Origin: Whitmania pigra
Lineage: Eukaryota; Annelida; Clitellata; Hirudinida; Haemopidae
DNA: 64,000 nucleotides
Direction: 5' to 3'
Assembly: GCA_021613335.1 (NCBI GenBank)
Contig: JAJTWR010000450.1
Location: 307,001 to 371,000 of the forward strand
The notes beneath the pieces were generated by a model. That model was given only the letters and a program-made list of their open reading frames with translations, did not search any database and was not told where the DNA came from. Position numbers and translations under genes: made by a program. Shown one piece after another: positions 58,012 to 64,000 of the stretch; within the stretch, counting starts at the first letter, position 1, and the number at the start of each line of letters is the position of its first letter.

Positions 58012-61000
58012 TTAAAATTTATCGTAATAAATTTTGAATTTTAAAATAACCGGAATTTTGAATTCTGTGACAGTTAATTTCTGACATTTTCGGAAACATA
58101 GTTTACCCCAATCGACAATCAATTCGGGATCTGTGTTTTTAGCGGGACCTTGACATTTTGTTAGTTAATCATTAAATGGCATTTTTATTTATTAATTTAC
58201 TAATTTCTAAAAAATAACTCACCAGTTATTAAAGATATCGGGATGGCTATAACGACTGCAATTAAGAGTGATATCGGAGCGTAATAAAAGTGTGAAATAC
58301 GATAAAACCACGGTACTTCGGTCTGGGGTGGTGGTATCGAAAAATTTCTGTCAATATTTAGAAAATATTTTTATTTAAATTTTATTTTAAAAAATTTAAA
58401 AAGTAAATTGACTGAAAAAACAGTCAAACTGTATATTATCTACTTGGAGCCGTGTATAACAAGCTAGGTTAAATTGCCAATGCTGGAATATTTTGAAAAA
58501 TACTTCAAATAACCCGTTGGAGAAGGGAAAACTTGTGAAATTATCCGAAATGCATCCATCTGTGGACACCTCCAATTTCGGAAGAGGAATTTTTGACAAA
58601 ATCGACCCAATAGCCATCCATGAAGAAATCGCTAAACTCATGACAAGCCCAGAAAAGGCGCCCTAAAAAAATTGTGAAAACGTTTTAAATTCAAAGAAAA
58701 TAAAAATTAAACATAAACTAATCAAACCTTTGTCAAAAATAAATTAAATAAATAAACGACAATAAATAAATAGACATCAAGAAAGATAGTAAGACTAAAA
58801 GTAACATTTCAAACAAAAAAAAAATTAAAAAAGCATTTGGTACTCAACCCAGCAGTTGACAAATGGAAAGCAAACTCCCAGCACAAGAAGAGCTGTCAGA
58901 GGTCCTCCGACGAAACCAAAGATGCTGATGGAAATTTGGAGGATGGAGTCTCCTGCGAACTGCGCCAAATATCCAGATCCAACGGAGAACACGCCAAAGC
59001 TAAAGACTGTAGGAAGGTGATGATGATGATGATGATGGTAATGGTTTAAAAATCTTTAATTTCCGATTGATCGTGTTCAACCAGAGCTTTTAGTGAAACC
59101 ATTAGTGCATTAAACCTCTTGGTTAGAGACGTTTACGTTATCTTTTCATAAAAATGTTTTCAAAATGTAAAATGTCTCCAACATTCACATTCACATTCAC
59201 ATTCACATTTGCGCTTAAACCCACCCAAAGCTTTGGAAAGAATGGTTTTGGATCTTTCCTTCATTTGCTCCCCTTTCCTCCAGTCGTACAAAGGGCAGAT
59301 GAAGTCAGTCATGACCACAGCAGACAAGGCATTCAATCCTCCAGACAGAGAACTATTTGCAATCATTGAAAAAATTCAATTTGCGTCAGAAACAAAAAAA
59401 AAAAACACAAAACAAATTATTTCACAAATTGTTATTGGATTTGAAACATTAGATGAAATCAATGAGCAAGGAAATCGGCAAAACCTCAGAGCAGCACTGA
59501 AGGTGGTTGCAATGAACAACCCTGGCAGACCTGGATACGCTGACAGAACCTCCATTACTAGGAGTGGAACCAACTGTAAGAAAAAAGAGAAAAAATAAAA
59601 CGCTTGAAATGCTTCAATTATTAATTAATTAATTAATTAATTAGTATTTATTAAATCATAATTGATATTTTGTACTTGATCACTCTTTGTGATTCTATTG
59701 GCCGAGAGTGGATCACAGGTGGCATAGAAAGCATAGCAGAGAATGCCGACCAAAGCCACCAAAGTAATGAAGAGAAAGCTTGTGAATACATCCAGATAAA
59801 TTGATCTGTTTACATTGAAGACAAAATTTTAATATTTTACATGATAATTTAAGTTTTCACTAAGTTTAAGTAAGTTTTTTTTTATGTTATTTGACTTCTT
59901 TGAACGTTTAACCTTTAGCAAAAATGATCTGTAAAATTTTTGGCTAAAATTTTTCCATAGCAAAATACCGCTGGAAGTAAAGTAAAGCATGAAATAAATT
60001 AACTTGTAGGCATCTTTGAGGCTCCTGACGCTGAGGAACTTCTGGATGATGGTCTGACTGGACGTGTAGAGTGAAAAGCTGACATAAGAACCTCCTACAA
60101 ATTGAGTCCAAAAAGTCGTCCTTATGGTTGGGTCAATTCTGAAACTTTAATGAAATATTTCATGAATTGAATGGTTTGTCGGTGTAAGTACATTCATGCG
60201 TAGTTATTTGTTAAGATTCAGTAAGGGCAAATTACTCATCGAGAATTATTCTTCCGCCTTCTTCGTTTATCTCCCAAACTCTTTCTATTCCACCCAGTTT
60301 CAGAGTACCGATGATTACGATGCAAAACAATCCTGCTATGATGACAACCATCTGGAGAAAGTCGTTCCAAACCGTTGCCTTCATTCCACCCTTACAATTC
60401 AATCAATCAATCAATCAATCAATTGGTTGGTTGTTATTGTTTTTTTCTTCACTCAAAAAATAAGATAAATAAATTGTAAAATTGTAAATTGTAATTCATC
60501 GTCACTTGGATATAAAATTTATCGTCTCACCAGGAATGTGTACAAAGTGCAGATGGAACCGCACAACAAGATGGAGATGTTGATTTGGAGACCAGTTACT
60601 GGAAAATTGAGTTAAACTCATTTAAATACAAATTCAGGTTTGAAACGAACACTTGCAATTTATTGCTTGGTAATACCACTAGGAATGGTCTAAACGGCCC
60701 ATTTACACAGCACAGGGTCCTACCCCAACCAAGGAGGCTGGGTTTCGAACACGACACATTACGACTGTTGCCATTACCGCCGTATGCAGGCAAGTAACCC
60801 ATTCGGCCATAATGTGGGAGAATTTCATGACGGGCATTTAGCAAACTTACTGCAAATGTGCTGCAAAACTGAACCATCACGATGAAAGCTAAGACGCCTC
60901 TTCTAGGAATTAATTAATTAATTTGTAACAAATATTCTAGTGACGCTAAAAGTTACTAATTGGTATTGTTAATGATCGCCAGCCGTATGTTACCCAATCG

Positions 61001-62711
61001 AATGTAGTTGCTTGCTAAATATAGATTTATATGTTCTCACACGTGTTAGCGAATTTCGAGTGAATTTTCACTGGCGCGACACTTTCACAAGAATGTATTT
61101 GTAACCGATGATGCCACATCATCGTCGTCGTCGTCATCTTTTACGCTCGATTTGATTTGAAAAGTTGGTCTGTGAAGACCATTAAAACATAAATACCTGT
61201 GCCATTCCATGCTCCTTCACGAATTCAGTTCAAACATTTTATGACGGTGAAACTATTTAAGCAGTGATGTCTTTGACGGATTGTTGTAAACAGAACTTCA
61301 TTTTTAAATTATCATCTACGGCTAGCCGTCGTTAAAATAAATTCTACACTTAATTAATAAATGTTGACTTTAATTGGTTGCAATGGGACACTTGTCTTGT
61401 AAAGACTGTTGAGCGTCACATAGGGGAAAGGCAAGTGCCCGACAATTTTTTTGGGCCCGCCCGGGTATTAAAATAATACAAATATGACATAGTTTTTTCT
61501 CTTCCGTTAATAATAAATTGACATAAATTAGGAGCCATAAATTTCTGTGGGGGCCCAAAGTAGATAAACGTAATTAGAAGATTACAATTACTTAAGACTT
61601 AAGAATTTTAATTCACCCTGGGCTAGCGCAATGGCGGGAGTATAGAGTACGACAGGCATGTAGAGAATCTGTAATTTATAATTATATTTCATCAATTTAT
61701 AATTTATGCAATTTATAATTATATTTCATCAATTTATAATTTATGCAATTTATAATTATATTTCATCAATTTGTAATTTATGCTATTTTTAATTATATTT
61801 CATCAATGTATAATTTATACAATTTAAAATTATATTTCATCAATTTATATTTTATGCAATTTATAATTATATTTCTGCAATTTTCAAAGGTAAATAGACT
61901 CGAGTAAAATCATTGAAACATAAATAAATAAATAAGCAATTTGTCTGACCATCATGAGGCAAAATGTCGATGCACCAGCGATTCTCACTGGTTTGTTGAA
62001 TCTCACCTCCAAATACTGGAAAATAAATAATTGTTCTTGTTAATCAAGGTGTAACAAGTAATTGGTGACTGGAAAATAAATAATTGTTCTAGTTAATCAA
62101 GGTGTAACAAATAATTGGTGACTGGAAAATAATTACCTCATAGGCACTGAGTAGATTCATTTTGTAAAAGACTGATAAAAACATGTGCGCTGATATTGGT
62201 AAAGCGACGATGTAGGTCAGGAACAGGTAGTAATACGTTGTGCCAAAATAGTAGAACTCCACAGGTGTAGATAGAATGAAAATAGCCGAAAGAAACGAGG
62301 CCTGAAATAAATTCATTTAAATTATTTTTATTTTATAAAATTAAAAAATAAACAAACATAATAATTATAATATTATTTCAGAATTTTCCTCTGCTAAAGC
62401 AAAAATGATGCAGCAATTTAAATCACACACACACACAAAAACATTCGTCATGTGATAATTTTTTGTAGATCAATTTGCATTTGTTAAGCAGCATCAGATG
62501 TCAAAAATCAAGTTATACGAGAACTAAGGTCAACCTGCATCGACAGAGCAACAGGAATCCAGTGCATTTTTTTCCCTCCCGTCAAAAACTCTTTCACCGA
62601 GGTTTTCTTCCTGTCTCTCCATCCAAAAAAGAATCCTATTCCAGCCGACACCGTTAGAAAAATTCCAAAGACCAAATAATCGGCCCAGTGGAAACGCTTA
62701 ACCTCGACCAT
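58012..62711 (-). CDS. SLC5-family sodium-coupled monocarboxylate/multivitamin-type transporter, 14 exons, 586 aa
   Basis: Plasma-membrane sodium/solute symporter. Exons: 62711-62535, 62301-62137, 62015-61950, 61668-61617, 60598-60531, 60390-60236, 60138-60004, 59805-59676, 59573-59485, 59352-59225, 59006-58849, 58662-58444, 58322-58223, 58130-58012; all phases close to 587 codons, a normal SLC5 length. Family landmarks: N-terminal FHWADYLVFGIFL and G-FFGWRDRKK, SVKEFLTGGKKM--IPVALS, AYEYLEVRF, CGSICTFYT, GGMKATVWNDFLQM (177 onward), FVGGSY, and FSAALSSLSGGLNALSAV (about 340-355), whose Ser/Thr-rich stretch forms part of the second sodium site in this fold. About 13 hydrophobic segments are present. 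The YLEVRF, GG-KA--W-D and LNALSAV forms fit the SLC5A6/A8/A12 branch better than the glucose branch. Substrate cannot be told from sequence alone. The acceptor of the 58322 exon and the terminal exon are the least certain. Confidence 0.92.
59180..59207. repeat. (ATTCAC)n hexanucleotide repeat in intron
   Basis: Four to five CATTCA units beside the donor of the SLC5 exon at 59225. Confidence 0.85.
60655..60830 (-). repeat. tRNA-derived SINE in SLC5 intron
   Basis: On the minus strand an RNA polymerase III box A (TGGCCGAATGG, 60809-60799) is followed about 57 bp downstream by box B (GTGTTCGAAACCC, 60752-60740), the layout of a Leu/Ser-type tRNA. The region is less AT-rich than the surrounding intron. 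The acceptor arms do not pair as in a functional tRNA, and a tRNA-unrelated tail follows, so a SINE is the better reading. Exact ends are estimated. Confidence 0.7.
61677..61880. repeat. Tandem repeat of a 37-39-bp unit, five copies
   Basis: Units of the form AATTTATAATTATATTTCAT plus CAATTTATAATTTATGC lie immediately upstream (gene sense) of the SLC5 exon at 61617-61668. Confidence 0.92.
62014..62135. repeat. Tandem repeat of a 53-bp unit beside SLC5 splice sites
   Basis: ACTGGAAAATAAATAATTGT and the following AATCAAGGTGTAACAA-TAA are repeated two and a half times, filling most of the short intron between the exons at 61950-62015 and 62137-62301. The unit includes the acceptor-side sequence. 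Confidence 0.88.
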
Positions 62712-64000
62712 ATTGAGTCAGTTTAAAAATGAACCTTTGAAATATTTTTTTAACTTGTTAAAAATTACCAAAACTAATCTCGCTTGCTGTTCAAAAAGTA
62801 GATTTTAAAAATGTAACCAGCTTAAGAAAGTGTCGACTTATCAAAGGTAGATAAACTAAACAGCCCATCCCTAACGAATTTGGTTAAATTTTGTTTTAAC
62901 CCTGAAAATCGTAGTCTAGACGTGTGACGAGTAAAAATCGGAAGGTTTAATAATTCCATGCTTATATGTACATAATGAGGCGTTTGCGTACGAAATGAGG
63001 CCTCGGTATGTGTAGTTGAGTGGTTGAGCTTTGAGATGTTCTGGAATTTGATTGAAGGACAATCGAGTTGAAAATCTTTTTATATCCTCGACTATATTTC
63101 AAAACGATTTGGTTTTTATGGGGTTTATTTATATGGTCTTTTCTTTATGACATAACGAGGAATATGATGTTTTAAAAATTAGAAATTCTATTGTATTTTA
63201 AAAAATGATTTGATGCAATGCTATGAAGTTATAGGATATTCATTAGGAATTTGTTAATTAACTTTGCTGTTAATTTGTATAATATAGCACTGTCTTTTGT
63301 TGGAGTAATTTGACATCTTTAAGTAGGTCAATGAATTTAAACCAAATTAATAAATTAAGTAAACAAATGAATTTAAAACAAAATAATAAATTTTATAGCT
63401 CGTCTCTTTCAATTGACACTTTATCTCAACTTGATTGCATAAAAACATGAAATAAAACTTCTTTAACAGCCTAACATTTTATCTCAATTGAGTTTGAAGA
63501 GTTTGTTTCAGGACTTTATCGAAGAGAAATTTTTGTAAATCAAAGCACTTTAATGCTCAGTAAACTTTAAATAATTTCACTATTTAAACAACTTTTGTAA
63601 TATTTTGCTAACGAGCAATTTATATCGATGCATTTCTCGCGTTTACACCTTACAGCATCTACAAGCATTCATAATTTTTGAATTCTATTCGAATAATTTT
63701 AATCGTTCATAAAAAATTTAAAATATTGCGAAAAATACGAAGACTGATTATGCTGTTGGTTATGGATAATAAGAAAGCATCTGGGTAAGGTATCGTGTTA
63801 AATTTTAAAAATTACCTTTTAATAAAAGTAAAAATTGTAGATTATAACTCGTAAGATCATGTCATTCCTTTTAGAAAAAATAATTTTTTAAACGACTCTT
63901 ACAAAGAATCTTAATCCTTTAACATCGTCCGAAACAATAAACACTTAGCAGCCACTAATTTCAAATGATTCTTCTTAGTAACCATTAGTAATCCTTAGCA
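62712..64000. other. AT-rich region upstream of the SLC5 gene
   Basis: No coding exon, repeat array or recognisable element was seen. The SLC5 promoter should lie near 62.72-63 kb. Confidence 0.5.

Noticed and set aside
60740..60809. Functional tRNA gene on the minus strand
   Set aside because: Box A and B are present but acceptor and anticodon stems do not form; a SINE fits better.
60852..60905. Hydrophobic segment (GVLAFIVMVQF) with an acceptor-like TAG and a GTAAGT donor, as an extra SLC5 exon
   Set aside because: Joining to the exon ending at 61617 needs phase 1, which gives an in-frame stop; joining 61617 directly to 60598 restores the conserved family sequence.
61677..61880. CRISPR-like array
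   Set aside because: The repeats are contiguous with no unique spacers and lie in an intron of an animal gene.

Overview
The window reads as nuclear DNA of an animal. Genes are split by short GT-AG introns, intergenic and intronic DNA is AT-rich and full of (ATT)n/(TAA)n microsatellites, and the proteins are metazoan families: rhabdomeric opsin, Hunchback, alpha-SNAP, GMAP-210, ImpL2-like Ig protein and an SLC5 transporter. The Hunchback gene has two N-terminal, four middle and two C-terminal fingers, and I link it from memory to annelid/leech LZF2. A leech such as Helobdella is my best guess; this is inference, not a database result.

Layout. 1-774 (-): fragment of a hAT-like DNA transposon with its terminal end, cut by the window edge. 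3064-5066 (+): r-opsin, 3 exons. 6110-11587 (-): a 13-exon gene for a protein of about 560 aa that I cannot name; one intron holds a young 1841-bp non-autonomous LTR retrotransposon (8961-10801, +). 12268-15037 (-): alpha-SNAP, 9 exons. 15654-19582 (+): short GMAP-210/TRIP11-like golgin, head-to-head with alpha-SNAP (616 bp between start codons). 20098-21352 (-): TTC9-like TPR protein. About 21.5-37.1 kb: a gene-poor region of roughly 15 kb with microsatellites, a 369-bp direct duplication and a TATA/CCAAT-type core promoter at about 34.7 kb that could drive hunchback. 37167-39975 (+): hunchback, 4 coding exons. 40.0-43.6 kb: repeats. 43623-53278 (-): 17-exon coiled-coil protein of about 1706 aa with an MPRIP-like Cys/His motif at its start. 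55042-57205 (+): secreted two-Ig protein, ImpL2-like. 58012-62711 (-): 14-exon SLC5 sodium/solute symporter carrying a tRNA-derived SINE in an intron. 62.7-64 kb: no gene seen.

Exon models were built by hand from splice sites and reading-frame phase. For the nine genes the phases close across every exon, which supports the models, but untranslated regions are mostly unassigned. The genes do not form a pathway. The only evident functional pairing is alpha-SNAP and the golgin, which both serve membrane traffic and share an upstream region. The least expected object is the LTR element: it has intact LTRs, primer site and polypurine tract, and a single open frame that starts with a SAP domain and ends with an integrase-tail-like segment, with no protease, reverse transcriptase, RNase H or integrase core between.
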